Positions 39,282 to 52,700 of a DNA stretch of 64,000 nt are shown one piece after another. Numbering within the stretch: position 1 is the stretch's first letter; every line of letters starts with the position of its first letter. The stretch is from Gammaproteobacteria bacterium (GTDB lineage: Bacteria > Pseudomonadota > Gammaproteobacteria > Thiohalomonadales > Thiohalomonadaceae). A program made the translations under genes and the position numbers. The stretch spans positions 1-64,000 of the forward strand of contig JANJXC010000042.1 of assembly GCA_024709225.1 (NCBI GenBank), read 5' to 3'. The notes under the pieces were generated by a model. It worked only from the letters and a program-made list of their open reading frames with translations. It searched no databases and was not told the DNA's origin.

Positions 39282-41207
39282 ATGCCCACGATTACCCTTC
39301 CCGACGGCAGTACGCGTTCCTTTGACCATCCCGTTACCGTGCTGGATGTCGCCGCCGCCATCGGCCCCGGCCTGGCCAAGGCCGCCCTGGCCGGCAAGGT
39401 GGACGGCCAGCTGGTCGATACCTCCTGCACCCTGGACCACGACGTGCAGCTGGCCATTGTCACCGGCCGTGACGAGGAGGGCGTCGATATCATCCGCCAC
39501 TCCACCGCCCATCTGCTGGCCCAGGCCGTCAAGCGGCTGTTTCCCACCGCCCAGGTCACCATCGGCCCGGTAATCGAGAACGGCTTCTACTATGACTTCG
39601 CCTACGAGCGCCCCTTCACCAGCGAAGACCTGGAGAAGATCGAGGCCGAGATGGAGAAGCTCGCCGCCAGTGACCTCAAGGTCGAGCGTTCGGTGATGCC
39701 GCGCGAGGAGGCCATCGAGTTTTTCCGCAACATGGGGGAGGCCTACAAGGCCGAGATCATCACCGATATCCCGCACGGCGAGAACATCTCTCTCTACCGG
39801 CAGGGCGATTTCATCGACCTGTGCCGCGGCCCGCATGTGCCGTCCACCGGCAAGTTGCAGGCCTTCAAGCTGATGAAGGTGGCCGGTGCCTACTGGCGCG
39901 GTGACTCCAAGAACGAGATGCTGACCCGCATCTACGGCACCGCCTGGGGCGACAAGAAGGCACTGAAGGAGTACCTGCATCGCCTGGAAGAGGCGGAAAA
40001 GCGTGACCATCGCAAGATCGGCCGCCAGCTTGACCTGTTCCATACCCAGGAAGAGGCCCCGGGCATGGTGTTCTGGCACGCCCCCGGCTGGACCCTGTGG
40101 CAGGGGGTGGAGCAGTACATGCGCCAGGTGTTCCGCGACAACGGCTACCAGGAGGTGCGCACGCCCCAGGTGGTGGACCGCAGCCTGTGGGAAAAGTCCG
40201 GCCACTGGGACAAGTTCGGCGACGCCATGTTTACCACCCATTCGGAAAACCGCGACTACGCGGTCAAGCCGATGAACTGTCCCGGCCACATCCAGATATT
40301 CAACCAGGGGCTGAAGAGCTACCGCGACCTGCCGCTGCGTCTGGCGGAGTTCGGCTCCTGTCACCGCAACGAGCCGTCGGGCACACTGCACGGCATCATG
40401 CGGGTGCGCAACTTCACCCAGGACGACGCACACATATTCTGTAGCGAGGCCCAGATCCAGGGGGAGGTGTCGGCGTTCATTGACCTGCTGTACAAGGTTT
40501 ACGCGGATTTCGGTTTCAACGACATCATCATCAAGCTGTCCACCCGGCCGGAGCAGAGGGTAGGGTCGGACGAGGTATGGGACAAGGCGGAACATGCGCT
40601 GGAACAGGCACTTAACGCCAAGGGGCTGGCCTGGGACCTGCAGCCGGGTGAGGGCGCCTTCTACGGCCCGAAGATCGAGTTCTCCCTCAAGGACTGCCTG
40701 GGCCGCGTCTGGCAGTGCGGCACCATCCAGGCGGACTTCTCCATGCCGGGCCGGCTGGATGCCCATTTCATCGCCGAGGACGGCAGCAAGCAGGTGCCGG
40801 TCATGCTGCACCGGGCCATCCTGGGCTCCCTGGAGCGCTTCATCGGTATCCTCATCGAGCACCATGCCGGCGTCTTCCCCCTGTGGCTGGCGCCCCAGCA
40901 GGTGGCGGTGCTGAATATCACTGACCGCCAGGCCGAATATGTGCAGCAGGTGGAGCGGACTCTGGCCGCGCGCGGCATCCGGGTCAAGTCCGACTTGAGA
41001 AATGAGAAAATAGGCTTTAAAATCCGCGAACATACCCTGCAGCGAGTGCCGTATCTGCTGGTCATCGGCGACCGCGAGGTGGAACAACAGGCTGTGGCCG
41101 TGCGCACGCGCGGTGGTGAGGACCTCGGCAGCATGACGCTGGAAGCGTTTGTCGAGCGCCTGACCGCCGAGATCGCGAGCCGCGGCCGCGCTTTTTTGGA
41201 GGAATAG
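39282..41207 (+). CDS. thrS: Threonyl-tRNA synthetase
   Basis: A 641-residue class II synthetase. The N-terminal TGS domain ([18 protein letters not shown]) is followed by the editing domain with [16 protein letters not shown]. The catalytic core has [30 protein letters not shown] (motif 2) and [13 protein letters not shown] (motif 3). The C-terminal anticodon-binding domain starts at [13 protein letters not shown] 39282 has GGAG at 39272-39275. It leads the thrS-infC-rpmI-rplT-pheST-ihfA operon. Confidence 0.98.
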   Translation: MPTITLPDGSTRSFDHPVTVLDVAAAIGPGLAKAALAGKVDGQLVDTSCTLDHDVQLAIVTGRDEEGVDIIRHSTAHLLAQAVKRLFPTAQVTIGPVIENGFYYDFAYERPFTSEDLEKIEAEMEKLAASDLKVERSVMPREEAIEFFRNMGEAYKAEIITDIPHGENISLYRQGDFIDLCRGPHVPSTGKLQAFKLMKVAGAYWRGDSKNEMLTRIYGTAWGDKKALKEYLHRLEEAEKRDHRKIGRQLDLFHTQEEAPGMVFWHAPGWTLWQGVEQYMRQVFRDNGYQEVRTPQVVDRSLWEKSGHWDKFGDAMFTTHSENRDYAVKPMNCPGHIQIFNQGLKSYRDLPLRLAEFGSCHRNEPSGTLHGIMRVRNFTQDDAHIFCSEAQIQGEVSAFIDLLYKVYADFGFNDIIIKLSTRPEQRVGSDEVWDKAEHALEQALNAKGLAWDLQPGEGAFYGPKIEFSLKDCLGRVWQCGTIQADFSMPGRLDAHFIAEDGSKQVPVMLHRAILGSLERFIGILIEHHAGVFPLWLAPQQVAVLNITDRQAEYVQQVERTLAARGIRVKSDLRNEKIGFKIREHTLQRVPYLLVIGDREVEQQAVAVRTRGGEDLGSMTLEAFVERLTAEIASRGRAFLEE

Positions 41208-41210
41208 AGC

Positions 41211-41756
41211 ATCAACACCAGAACAGGTCAGGCGCGTCCCACTGAGGGAGGCGCCCGTTTAAACGAAGAGATCACTGTTCCCGAGGTGCGTCTCATCGGT
41301 ACGGAAGGCGAGCAGGTAGGCGTCGTTTCCATCGCTGAGGCGTTGCGCATTGCGGAAGAGGCAGAGTTGGACTTGGTGGAGGTGGCGGCCGACGCCAAAC
41401 CGCCGGTCTGCCGCATCATGGATTACGGCAAGTATCTTTTTGAAGAAAACAAGAAGAAGCATGCCGCCCGCAAGAAGCAGAAACAGATTCAGATCAAGGA
41501 GATCAAGTTCCGACCAGGGACGGAAGAGGGGGACTACCAGGTAAAACTGCGCAACCTGGTGCGTTTCCTGGAAGACGGGGACCGGGCCAAAATCACGCTG
41601 CGATTCCGCGGTCGCGAGATGGCCCACCAAGAGCTTGGGCTGAAGTTGCTCAAGCGCATCGAGGCAGACCTTGTCGAGGTGGGAACGGTAGAACAGTTCC
41701 CGCGTCTGGAAGGTCGTCAGATGGTCATGGTTATCGTCCCCAAAAAGAAAAAGTAG
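41211..41756 (+). CDS. infC: Translation initiation factor IF-3, rare AUC start
   Basis: A 181-residue IF-3. The frame contains [20 protein letters not shown] (about residues 17-36), [15 protein letters not shown] and the C-terminal [17 protein letters not shown]. These N-terminal IF-3 residues lie upstream of the first conventional start (GTG 41286). The only suitable initiator is ATC at 41211, 3 nt after the thrS stop, with GGAGGA at 41198-41203 spaced 7 nt. IF-3 genes characteristically use AUU/AUC, letting IF-3 repress its own translation. No ATG, GTG or TTG lies in frame before 41286. Confidence 0.93.
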   Translation: MNTRTGQARPTEGGARLNEEITVPEVRLIGTEGEQVGVVSIAEALRIAEEAELDLVEVAADAKPPVCRIMDYGKYLFEENKKKHAARKKQKQIQIKEIKFRPGTEEGDYQVKLRNLVRFLEDGDRAKITLRFRGREMAHQELGLKLLKRIEADLVEVGTVEQFPRLEGRQMVMVIVPKKKK

Positions 41757-41855
41757 GCCAGTGCGGCCTGCGGGGTGCGCTACTGTCAGTCTTGCGCGGC
41801 TGCCAGTGTGAAAATGTGCACTTGATTATCAACCGATAAATGCGGAGTTAGTGTA

Positions 41856-42050
41856 ATGCCCAAGATGAAGACTAAGCGCGGGGCGGCCAAGCGTTTCAAG
41901 GCCACCGCCGGCGGTTTCAAGCGTGGCCAGGCGTTCAAGCGCCACATCCTTACCAAGAAGACCACCAAGCGCAAGCGTCAGCTGCGTGATGACGCAATGG
42001 TTGCAGCAGTCGACACCCGCATGGTGTCCCGTCTGATGCCCTACGCCTAA
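41856..42050 (+). CDS. rpmI: 50S ribosomal protein L35
   Basis: A 64-residue basic protein [20 protein letters not shown], the complete L35 sequence type. GGAG at 41843-41846 provides the ribosome site. The 99-nt infC-rpmI spacer is the place where L20 represses translation in E. coli; I did not resolve a specific operator structure here. Confidence 0.97.
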   Translation: MPKMKTKRGAAKRFKATAGGFKRGQAFKRHILTKKTTKRKRQLRDDAMVAAVDTRMVSRLMPYA

Positions 42051-42065
42051 GTGAGGTAAGGATAA

Positions 42066-42425
42066 ATGGCAAGAGTAAAACGTGGTGTAGTGGCGCGTGC
42101 GCGTCACAAGAAGGTCCTGGCCAAGGCCAAGGGTTACTATGGCATGCGTCGCAATGTGTACCGCGTTGCCAAGCAGGCGGTCACCAAGGCCGGTCAGTAT
42201 GCCTATCGCGACCGTCGCCAGAAGAAGCGTCAGTTCCGTACCCTGTGGATTGCCCGTATCAACGCGGCATCCCGCGAGTGCGGCCTGTCCTACAGCCGCA
42301 TGATCAATGGCCTGAAGAAGGCTGGTATCGAGATCGACCGCAAGGTACTGTCCGACATCGCCATTTTCGACAAGAACGGCTTTGCCGTGTTGGCGGAGAA
42401 GGCCAAGGCCAGCCTGGCGGCATAA
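42066..42425 (+). CDS. rplT: 50S ribosomal protein L20
   Basis: A 119-residue rRNA-binding assembly protein. The N-terminal basic extension [20 protein letters not shown] and the globular domain ([20 protein letters not shown], then [17 protein letters not shown]) are canonical. It lies 15 nt after rpmI and is followed by a strong terminator. Confidence 0.97.
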   Translation: MARVKRGVVARARHKKVLAKAKGYYGMRRNVYRVAKQAVTKAGQYAYRDRRQKKRQFRTLWIARINAASRECGLSYSRMINGLKKAGIEIDRKVLSDIAIFDKNGFAVLAEKAKASLAA

Positions 42426-42484
42426 GCGTTTCACCGGCACAGCCGGCGCCCGGCGCCGGCTGCCAAAGGTAAGCCGCTTCATGA

Positions 42485-46026
<3,542 letters not shown>

Positions 46027-46038
46027 GGTTAGCGGGAA

Positions 46039-46341
46039 ATGGCGTTGACCAAAGCGGAAATAGCCGAACGCCTGTACGAGGAACTCGGGCTGAACAAGCG
46101 CGAGGCCAAGGAACTGGTGGAAATATTCTTTGAAGAGATCCGTGGCGCTTTGCAAAGTGGCGACCAGGTAAAACTCTCAGGTTTCGGCAATTTTGACCTG
46201 CGCGATAAAAAGCAGCGTCCGGGGCGTAACCCCAAGACTGGTGAGGAAATTCCCATCACCGCCCGGCGTGTGGTTACCTTCCGTCCAGGGCAAAAACTAA
46301 AGGCGAGGGTTGAGGCTTATGCTGGAACCCAGCAACAATAA
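46039..46341 (+). CDS. ihfA: Integration host factor subunit alpha
   Basis: A 100-residue HU/IHF-family protein. [20 protein letters not shown] begins the dimer helices, and [20 protein letters not shown] holds the beta-ribbon arm with the intercalating proline in GRNPKTGE. It starts 12 nt after pheT, the conserved gammaproteobacterial order, and is the partner of IhfB (17802). Confidence 0.96.
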   Translation: MALTKAEIAERLYEELGLNKREAKELVEIFFEEIRGALQSGDQVKLSGFGNFDLRDKKQRPGRNPKTGEEIPITARRVVTFRPGQKLKARVEAYAGTQQQ

Positions 46342-46678
46342 CGAATTGCCGCCCATCCCGGGCAAGCGCTACTTCACCATCGGCGAAGTGAGCGAGCTGT
46401 GCGACGTCAAGCCGCATGTGCTGCGCTATTGGGAGCAGGAGTTTCCCCAGCTCAAGCCGGTAAAGCGGCGTGGCAACCGCCGTTATTATCAGCGCCACGA
46501 CGTCATCATGATCCGCCAGATCCGTGGCCTGTTGTATGAGCAGGGTTTCACCATCGGCGGTGCACGGCAGCGTCTGGAGCAGGAAGTGGCACCGGAGCAG
46601 GCGGTCACAGTGGAACCGCATGTATTGCATGCCCTGCGTGAAGAACTGGAAGAAATTCTGGCGATACTCAAGCGCTAA
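46319..46678 (+). CDS. MerR-family transcriptional regulator
   Basis: A 119-residue protein. The winged-helix motif [20 protein letters not shown] (about residues 15-34) is followed by [20 protein letters not shown] and a C-terminal helix ([18 protein letters not shown]). There is no cysteine cluster or ligand domain. A small MerR-like protein overlapping or adjoining ihfA is a conserved feature in Pseudomonas and relatives; its targets are not known to me. ATG 46319 overlaps ihfA by 23 nt. Confidence 0.88.
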   Translation: MLEPSNNNELPPIPGKRYFTIGEVSELCDVKPHVLRYWEQEFPQLKPVKRRGNRRYYQRHDVIMIRQIRGLLYEQGFTIGGARQRLEQEVAPEQAVTVEPHVLHALREELEEILAILKR

Positions 46679-46758
46679 CCCGTTCCTATCTACTGTGCAC
46701 TGGTGTATCATTTGCGCCTTCCGCACAGCGGGTCTTCTGCAGTTTCAGCTTTATCCAA

Positions 46759-47191
<433 letters not shown>

Positions 47192-47878
47192 ATGGACCAG
47201 GCAATCATTTCAGATCAGGAATTGCGTTCTCACGCCCTTTTCAGCGGTTTGAGCGACGATGAATTGGACCGCATCAAGGAAGGGATTCAGTTGGTGCAGT
47301 TGGCCGAAGGGGAACACCTGTTTACACAGGGGCAGCCGGCTGACCGTTTCTTTATGCTGCGCCGTGGCCAGGTCAAGCTGTATCGGCTTTCGCCTACCGG
47401 TAATGAAAAGGTCATTGAGATCATCAGGCCAGGGCAATGCTTTGCCGAGGCAGTGATGTTCATGGATGTGCAGCGCTACCCCGTGAGTTCGCAGGCACTG
47501 GTGCCGGCCGAGCTTTACGCCATAAATGCCAGGAGCTTCCTCGGGGTGCTGCGTGAGTCGGTGGACACCTGTTTCCGCGTGATGGCAGACATGAGCGTGC
47601 GGCTGCATCACCGCCTGAACGAGATCGATGCCCTGACGCTACAAAACGCGACCTTGCGCCTAGTGAACTACCTGGTGGGACAGGCGCCGAAGGATGCGGA
47701 GAATGAGGCCGAGGTGTCATTGCCGGCGGCCAAGAATATCATCGCCTCCCGCCTGTCGGTCCAGCCGGAGACCCTGTCGCGCATCCTCCACTCGCTGAGC
47801 GACAACGGGCTGATCAGCGTCAAGGGCCTGAGCGTACACATCCACGATTTGAAGAAGCTGCGGGCGTATTGCGATTGA
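47192..47878 (+). CDS. Crp/Fnr-family regulator, Dnr-like
   Basis: A 228-residue regulator. The N-terminal cyclic-nucleotide-binding fold (FSGLSDDELDRIKEGIQLVQ; GEHLFTQGQPADRFFMLRRG) leads to a long dimer helix (HHRLNEIDALTLQNATLRLV) and a winged helix (SLPAAKNIIASRLSVQPETL, then SRILHSLSDNGLI). It lacks the N-terminal cysteine cluster of Fnr, as Dnr/Nnr proteins do; these sense NO through heme. Adjacent to nirN and convergent with the nir operon, it is the likely NO-responsive activator of nir and nor genes. ATG 47192 chosen. Confidence 0.87.
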   Translation: MDQAIISDQELRSHALFSGLSDDELDRIKEGIQLVQLAEGEHLFTQGQPADRFFMLRRGQVKLYRLSPTGNEKVIEIIRPGQCFAEAVMFMDVQRYPVSSQALVPAELYAINARSFLGVLRESVDTCFRVMADMSVRLHHRLNEIDALTLQNATLRLVNYLVGQAPKDAENEAEVSLPAAKNIIASRLSVQPETLSRILHSLSDNGLISVKGLSVHIHDLKKLRAYCD

Positions 47879-48019
47879 TCCCCGCGCACTGCCGCAGGCG
47901 CCAAGATTTCCTGCCCACGCACTCATTCTGAATAGAGCATCTGCCGGCGCGTGCCGGCGAATATTCCCGCGATCAGTACACCTGGCGCCACCACTGTTGT
48001 TCGGTAGTGAACGGTCCTT

Positions 48020-49564
48020 CTAACGGCTGGTGCCGCGGCTGTAGGTGGTCTTGTTGTGTACATTGTATTTGCCTGACGGTTTCTTCATCGGCAGGCGTTT
48101 CACTTCCTCCAGCGTGGTGGCGTCATAAATCACCAGCGCGCCATCCATCTCCCAGATACTGACCAAGGCGTAGCGGCCGTCGTTGGTGAATTCGACATGG
48201 GCGGCAGTCTTGCCCGGTGCCGGGCGCAGGGTCTTGACGATTTCCAGGCTGCGCTTGTCGATGACGTGCATGGCATCCTTGTGTGGGCCGGTGAACACGT
48301 CGACCCAGGCGTAAGGCGTGTTGTCGTGGCTGCGCATGAAGAAACCGGGACCGAGGGTGTCGATGCGCTTGATGGTCTTCCAGGTCTTCAGGTCGATAAT
48401 GCTGACGACGCCTTCCTTGATGTTGGGCGTGGCGAGCACATCGCGCCCTTCATGCTCGAAGGTGATGCCGGAGCCGAGGTGCGGCATGCCGGGCAGGTCC
48501 AGATCGGCGATCTTGCGGCCGATATACAGATCCAGCACCTGGCCACCGCCGTCGCGCGAGGCGCCGATGAGGTGCTCGTATTCATAATCGAAGAAGAAGT
48601 CATCCAGATAGCCCTGGGTGGACATGCGCCGCAGCGGGAAGGGGCGCACCACCTCGTCGCTCTGCTCTTTGTGGAAATCATGCACCCAGCCGCCGAATCC
48701 CGGGGGTGGACGGTCCGCATAGTTGATCTCCCATACCTCGGGGATGTCCTTCAGTGCGGCGATGAAACTCTGGCGCGGTGGGGCGGTGTAGACGGCGCTG
48801 ACGCGGGAGCTGGTGCCGTCCTTGCCCACGGTGTCCCACAGCTGGATCGGTTGCAGGGTGACGGCATCGAGCAGCACCAGGCTGTGCGGCAGATAGTTGG
48901 CCACCATCACGTAGCGGCCATCGGCGGAGACGGCGATGTTGCGGCTATTGATGCCGGCACGCACCTCGCTGATCAGGGTCAGGTTGTACAGGTCGTATTT
49001 GCTCACCCAGCCATCGCGTGAGCTGAGATAGACAAAGCGGCCATCGGGGGAGTACTTGGGGCCGCCGTGCAGGGCGTAGCGGGTGGGGAAGCGATGAATG
49101 GGCTGGAACTTGTCACCGTCGAGCAGGGTGATGTGGTGGTCGCCCAGCTCGACCACCAGGAACAGGTTCTGCATGTTGGCCTGGTAACGCGGCGCATCGG
49201 GCAGGCCGTCTTCTTTGGCATGCTGCAGGTGGCTGGCATGGATTTCGTCCATGCCCCAGCGCGGTATGGTTGCCGGTTCGGTATAGATGAGGTCGACCAG
49301 CCCCTTGATTTCCGTTGCGGATAGAACGGCACCGAAACCGGCCATCTGGGTAGCGGGGCGGCCGTGTGCGATCACCTCGACCGCTTCGGTCTTGCGCACG
49401 CGGCTCAGGTTCTGCGGCAACAGGGCCGGGCCGATGCCGCCGAGGCGCTCGGCACCGTGGCAGCTGGCGCAGTGCTGGGCATAGAGTTCCGCCGTGGCAC
49501 GCGGCTCGGCGGCGCTGGCGCTGCATGTCAGCAACGCCAGCCCGAGGGGGAGCAGGTATTTCAT
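48020..49564 (-). CDS. nirN: NirN, cytochrome c / heme d1-binding protein
   Basis: A 514-residue periplasmic protein with a signal peptide (MKYLLPLGLALLTCSASAAE). A cytochrome c domain with CASCH (residues 32-36) is followed by an eight-bladed cytochrome-d1-type propeller (YLSSRDGWVSKYDLYNLTLI; GINSRNIAVSADGRYVMVAN; GKTAAHVEFTNDGRYALVSI). It parallels NirS but belongs to the NirN group, a late heme d1 maturation enzyme (dihydro-heme d1 dehydrogenase) that passes the cofactor to NirS. It is the last gene of the nir string and overlaps nirJ by 4 nt. Confidence 0.9.
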   Translation of the reverse strand: MKYLLPLGLALLTCSASAAEPRATAELYAQHCASCHGAERLGGIGPALLPQNLSRVRKTEAVEVIAHGRPATQMAGFGAVLSATEIKGLVDLIYTEPATIPRWGMDEIHASHLQHAKEDGLPDAPRYQANMQNLFLVVELGDHHITLLDGDKFQPIHRFPTRYALHGGPKYSPDGRFVYLSSRDGWVSKYDLYNLTLISEVRAGINSRNIAVSADGRYVMVANYLPHSLVLLDAVTLQPIQLWDTVGKDGTSSRVSAVYTAPPRQSFIAALKDIPEVWEINYADRPPPGFGGWVHDFHKEQSDEVVRPFPLRRMSTQGYLDDFFFDYEYEHLIGASRDGGGQVLDLYIGRKIADLDLPGMPHLGSGITFEHEGRDVLATPNIKEGVVSIIDLKTWKTIKRIDTLGPGFFMRSHDNTPYAWVDVFTGPHKDAMHVIDKRSLEIVKTLRPAPGKTAAHVEFTNDGRYALVSIWEMDGALVIYDATTLEEVKRLPMKKPSGKYNVHNKTTYSRGTSR

Positions 49565-50733
49565 GAACCGACCTTTCGTTGCGGTGCCGCAACGGTGGGG
49601 AGAACCTCGTCGTCTTCCAGATAGCAGCCCGGGTCCTCTGCCCAGGGATTGCCGCTGGTCTGCTGGGCACGCACGCGGGTGTTGCCGTTGCAGATGGCCA
49701 GGTGCATGCAGGCCGCGCAGCGACCCTGCACCGGGCGCGGGTGCTGCTTGAGGCCGGCCATGAGCGGGTCGCTGGTGTCCTGCCAGATGGCGGAGAAGGG
49801 TCGCTCGCGCACGTTGCCCAGGGTATGGTGCCACCACATGGTGTCGGGGTGCACGTTGCCCAGGTTGTCGATATTGGCGATGTTGATGCCGGAGGAATTG
49901 CCGCCCCACTGTTCCAGTCGCTGTTCCATCTCTGCCGCGCGCTCCGGAAAATGTTTGCGCACCCACATCAGAAAGTACACGCCATCGGCATCGTTGTTGC
50001 CGGTGACGTATTCGCGGCGGATGCCGCGCTGCTGTTCGTCCATGCAGCGTTCGAACAGCAGGTCCATGGCGGCACGGGTGGCGCGGTGGTAGACATCGTC
50101 GCGGCGGTTGCGGTTGCCGCGGCCGGCATAGTTGAGATGGGACAGGTAAAACTTGTCGATGTTCTCCTCGTCCATCAGTGCCAGCAGTTGTGGCAGTTCG
50201 GCGGCGTTGTCCTGGGTCAGAGTGAAGCGCAGCCCCACCTTGATGCCATGTTCGCGGCACAGGCGGATGGCGTGCAGCGAGCGGGCAAAGGCACCATCGA
50301 GACGGCGGAAACGATCATGGGTGGCCTCGATGCCGTCCAGGCTGATGCCGACGTAGTTGTAGCCGGCGGCGGCAATGGCCTCGATGTTGTGCTCGTCGAT
50401 AAGCGTGCCGTTGGTGGACAGGCCGACGTAGAAGCCCATTGCCTTGGCCCGTTGCGAAATATCGTAGATGTCGGGGCGCAGCAGCGGCTCACCGCCGGAC
50501 AGGATCAGTACCGGCACCTTGAACCCTTTCAGATCGTCCAGCACTGTGTAGACCTCGGCGGTGGAGAGTTCGCCGGCGAAGTCCTTGTCTGCGGAGGTGG
50601 CGTAACAGTGCTTGCAGGTGAGGTTGCAGCGCCGCACCAGGTTCCAGATCACCACCGGACCAGCGGGCTTGCGCGCCGGCATGATGGGGGCGGGGTGCAG
50701 CAGGTGCTCCATAAACTGGGAAAGTCGGAACAT
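49561..50733 (-). CDS. nirJ: Heme d1 biosynthesis radical SAM protein NirJ
   Basis: A 390-residue radical SAM enzyme. The cluster motif CNLTCKHCYATS is near residue 36 and the SAM motif LILSGGEPLLRPDI near 75. A second iron-sulfur region has CAACMHLAICNGNTR with a later GCYLEDDE. NirJ removes the propionate side chains of didecarboxysiroheme during heme d1 synthesis. It lies 3 nt after nirH and overlaps nirN by ATGA. Confidence 0.95.
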   Translation of the reverse strand: MFRLSQFMEHLLHPAPIMPARKPAGPVVIWNLVRRCNLTCKHCYATSADKDFAGELSTAEVYTVLDDLKGFKVPVLILSGGEPLLRPDIYDISQRAKAMGFYVGLSTNGTLIDEHNIEAIAAAGYNYVGISLDGIEATHDRFRRLDGAFARSLHAIRLCREHGIKVGLRFTLTQDNAAELPQLLALMDEENIDKFYLSHLNYAGRGNRNRRDDVYHRATRAAMDLLFERCMDEQQRGIRREYVTGNNDADGVYFLMWVRKHFPERAAEMEQRLEQWGGNSSGINIANIDNLGNVHPDTMWWHHTLGNVRERPFSAIWQDTSDPLMAGLKQHPRPVQGRCAACMHLAICNGNTRVRAQQTSGNPWAEDPGCYLEDDEVLPTVAAPQRKVGS

Positions 50734-50736
50734 GGG

Positions 50737-51246
50737 TCAGTCTCCGCGATTGCCTAGGCGCAAGCCGGTTTTCTTCAGGATGCGCGTGCTGTACAGCACG
50801 GCGTGGCCGCGATTGTCCGCGCCCAGCAGGTGGGCAATCTCCTCCACCTGGGCATCGGTCTCGGCACGGCTGCGGCCGTGCACCATGGCGAACAGGTTGT
50901 AGGGCCAGTCGGGCAGATAGCGCGGGCGACGATAGCAATGGCTGACGAAGGGCAGGGCGCCGAGGCGTGGGCCGAGGATGTGGATGCGTTCATCGGGCAC
51001 GTCCCATACCGTCATGCCGTTGAAGGTGTAGCCCAGGGCATAGTGATTGGGCACCAGACCGATGCGGCGGATGATGCCGTTCTGCTGCATGCGCGTCAGT
51101 CGTTCCATCACCTCGGTGGCGCTGATGCCGAGCCGTTCAGCCAGCTCATGATAGGGGCGCGGCACCAGCGGCAGTCCGGACTGGGTGGCGACGATGAGGG
51201 CGCGATCGGTGGCGTCGGGCAAGGCGATGATGGTGGCGCTGGTCAT
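50737..51246 (-). CDS. nirH: Siroheme decarboxylase subunit NirH
   Basis: A 169-residue Lrp/AsnC-related protein. An N-terminal HTH-like part (RPYHELAERLGISATEVMER) is followed by an RRIGLVPNHYALGYTFNGMT domain and FVSHCYRRPRYLPDWPYNLF, a motif shared with the NirL protein here. NirD/L/G/H together decarboxylate siroheme to 12,18-didecarboxysiroheme. The letter assignment follows gene order D-L-G-H. ATG 51246 overlaps the previous stop (ATGA). Confidence 0.88.
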   Translation of the reverse strand: MTSATIIALPDATDRALIVATQSGLPLVPRPYHELAERLGISATEVMERLTRMQQNGIIRRIGLVPNHYALGYTFNGMTVWDVPDERIHILGPRLGALPFVSHCYRRPRYLPDWPYNLFAMVHGRSRAETDAQVEEIAHLLGADNRGHAVLYSTRILKKTGLRLGNRGD

Positions 51247-51686
51247 ACGGCAAACCTCAGGTTGAGGTAATACTCTTCCAGCTTGGGCATGTTGTAGACC
51301 GGATAACCGGTCTCGGCCTCGATGGCGCGCAAGGTGGCCTGCAGTTCCTCCTCGGTTTCCGTCGCCAGCACGAACCACATGTTGAAGGCATGAGCGCGTT
51401 CGTAGTTGTGTGCCACCTCCGCATGGGCGTTGACCAGGGCGGCGACACGGTCGAAGTCCTCGGCCGGGATGCGCATCGCCACCAGGCTGAGGGCGCCGCC
51501 CAGACGCTCGGCATGAAACAGCGGGCCGAAGCGGGTGATGGTCTTCTGTTCGCGCAGTGCCGCGAGGCGCTGCAGCAGGTCATCTTCCGTGATGCCAAGT
51601 TGTTCCGCCGCTGCGGCATACGGGCGTTCGCACACAGGAAACCCTTCCTGCAGGGCGTTGATGATGGCGCGGTCGACGGCGTCCAC
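51243..51686 (-). CDS. nirG: Siroheme decarboxylase subunit NirG
   Basis: A 147-residue Lrp/AsnC-like protein. AIINALQEGFPVCERPYAAA, RFGPLFHAERLGGALSLVAM and the AHNYERAHAFNMWFVL block parallel those of NirD. Start GTG 51686 shares one base with the nirL stop (TAGTG). The frame is open further upstream, but that would be embedded in nirL. It is the partner of NirH by the NirDL/NirGH pairing known from other denitrifiers. Confidence 0.87.
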   Translation of the reverse strand: MDAVDRAIINALQEGFPVCERPYAAAAEQLGITEDDLLQRLAALREQKTITRFGPLFHAERLGGALSLVAMRIPAEDFDRVAALVNAHAEVAHNYERAHAFNMWFVLATETEEELQATLRAIEAETGYPVYNMPKLEEYYLNLRFAV

Positions 51687-52213
51687 TACCGCGGCATCCC
51701 GCTCTGCACCGGTGCATAGAGAGCGCCGCGCTGCTTGAAGCGGCGGCGGCTGAACAGCACCTCGTGGGGCACCTTCGCCAGGCCACAGTGCTGCTCGATC
51801 TGGCGCACCCGCTCCAGTACGGCCTCGCGATCCTGGCCGTGGATCATGCAGAACAGGTTGTAGGGCCAGGCCGGCAGGCGGCGCGGGCGGCGATAGCACA
51901 GGGTGACGAAATCGAAGCGGCCGATGCAATGGCCCAGTTCGCTGACCTTGGCATCGTCGATGTCCCACACCACCATGGCGTTGGCGCGGTAGCCCAGCTC
52001 ACGGTGGCGCACCACCACGCCGAGGCGCTTGATGGTGCCATCGGCCAGCAGGGCAGCGAGGCGGTTGATGACCTCGCCCTCGCTCAGCCCACACTGCGCG
52101 CCCAGCTCGGCGTAGGGATGCGACACCAGCGGCAGGCCATGCTGGATGGCGGCGACCAGGCGGCGATCGGCCTCGGTCAGGTTGTCGGGATGCATGCGCG
52201 GCAGTACGTTCAT
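51686..52213 (-). CDS. nirL: Siroheme decarboxylase subunit NirL
   Basis: A 175-residue protein. RLVAAIQHGLPLVSHPYAEL begins the HTH-like part; KRLGVVVRHRELGYRANAMV and TLCYRRPRRLPAWPYNLFCM follow. The last motif also occurs in NirH, marking one of the two subunit types. ATG 52213 overlaps the nirD stop as ATGA; ATG 52219 is the alternative. Confidence 0.88.
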   Translation of the reverse strand: MNVLPRMHPDNLTEADRRLVAAIQHGLPLVSHPYAELGAQCGLSEGEVINRLAALLADGTIKRLGVVVRHRELGYRANAMVVWDIDDAKVSELGHCIGRFDFVTLCYRRPRRLPAWPYNLFCMIHGQDREAVLERVRQIEQHCGLAKVPHEVLFSRRRFKQRGALYAPVQSGMPR

Positions 52214-52692
52214 GTCCATTTCAGCTCGAACCCCAGGTCGATGTGAAAGTCTTCCAGCATCGGCAGGGCCATGACGGCGATGCCGCTGCGCTGTTCGATG
52301 TCGTCCAGTACCTGCGTCAACTGTTTTTCATCTGCGGCGGTAGCGACGAACCACAGGTTGATGCGGTGCTCGCGCTCGTAGTTGTGGTTTACCGCATCGT
52401 AGCCGCTGACCAGCGCCGCCACTTCCTCCAGTCGCTCCGGCGGCACCGCCATGGCGGCCAGGGTGCTGGCGCCGACACGATGGGTGCGGAACACGGCGCC
52501 GACACGGCTCACCGCACCGGCCCCCTGCAACTCGTGCAGTGCCGCCAGTACCGCTTCCTCGCTGGTACCGAGCTTGGCCGCGATATCCGCATAGGGGGTC
52601 GGCGTCAGCGGCAGGTGATGCTGGAAATCATTGAGCAGCTGCCGTTCCAGGGTGCCCAGCTCCAGCGTTTCGGTGTGGCGCGTGCGGTGCAT
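52210..52692 (-). CDS. nirD: Siroheme decarboxylase subunit NirD
   Basis: A 160-residue Lrp/AsnC-like protein. LNDFQHHLPLTPTPYADIAA, SRVGAVFRTHRVGASTLAAM, NHNYEREHRINLWFVATA and MLEDFHIDLGFELKW are diagnostic. It belongs to the NirD/NirG subunit type (HNYER...NLWFV). It starts 8 nt after nirF. In Pseudomonas the four genes are likewise separate, whereas some organisms fuse D and L. Confidence 0.9.
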   Translation of the reverse strand: MHRTRHTETLELGTLERQLLNDFQHHLPLTPTPYADIAAKLGTSEEAVLAALHELQGAGAVSRVGAVFRTHRVGASTLAAMAVPPERLEEVAALVSGYDAVNHNYEREHRINLWFVATAADEKQLTQVLDDIEQRSGIAVMALPMLEDFHIDLGFELKWT

Positions 52693-52700
52693 GATGCCTC

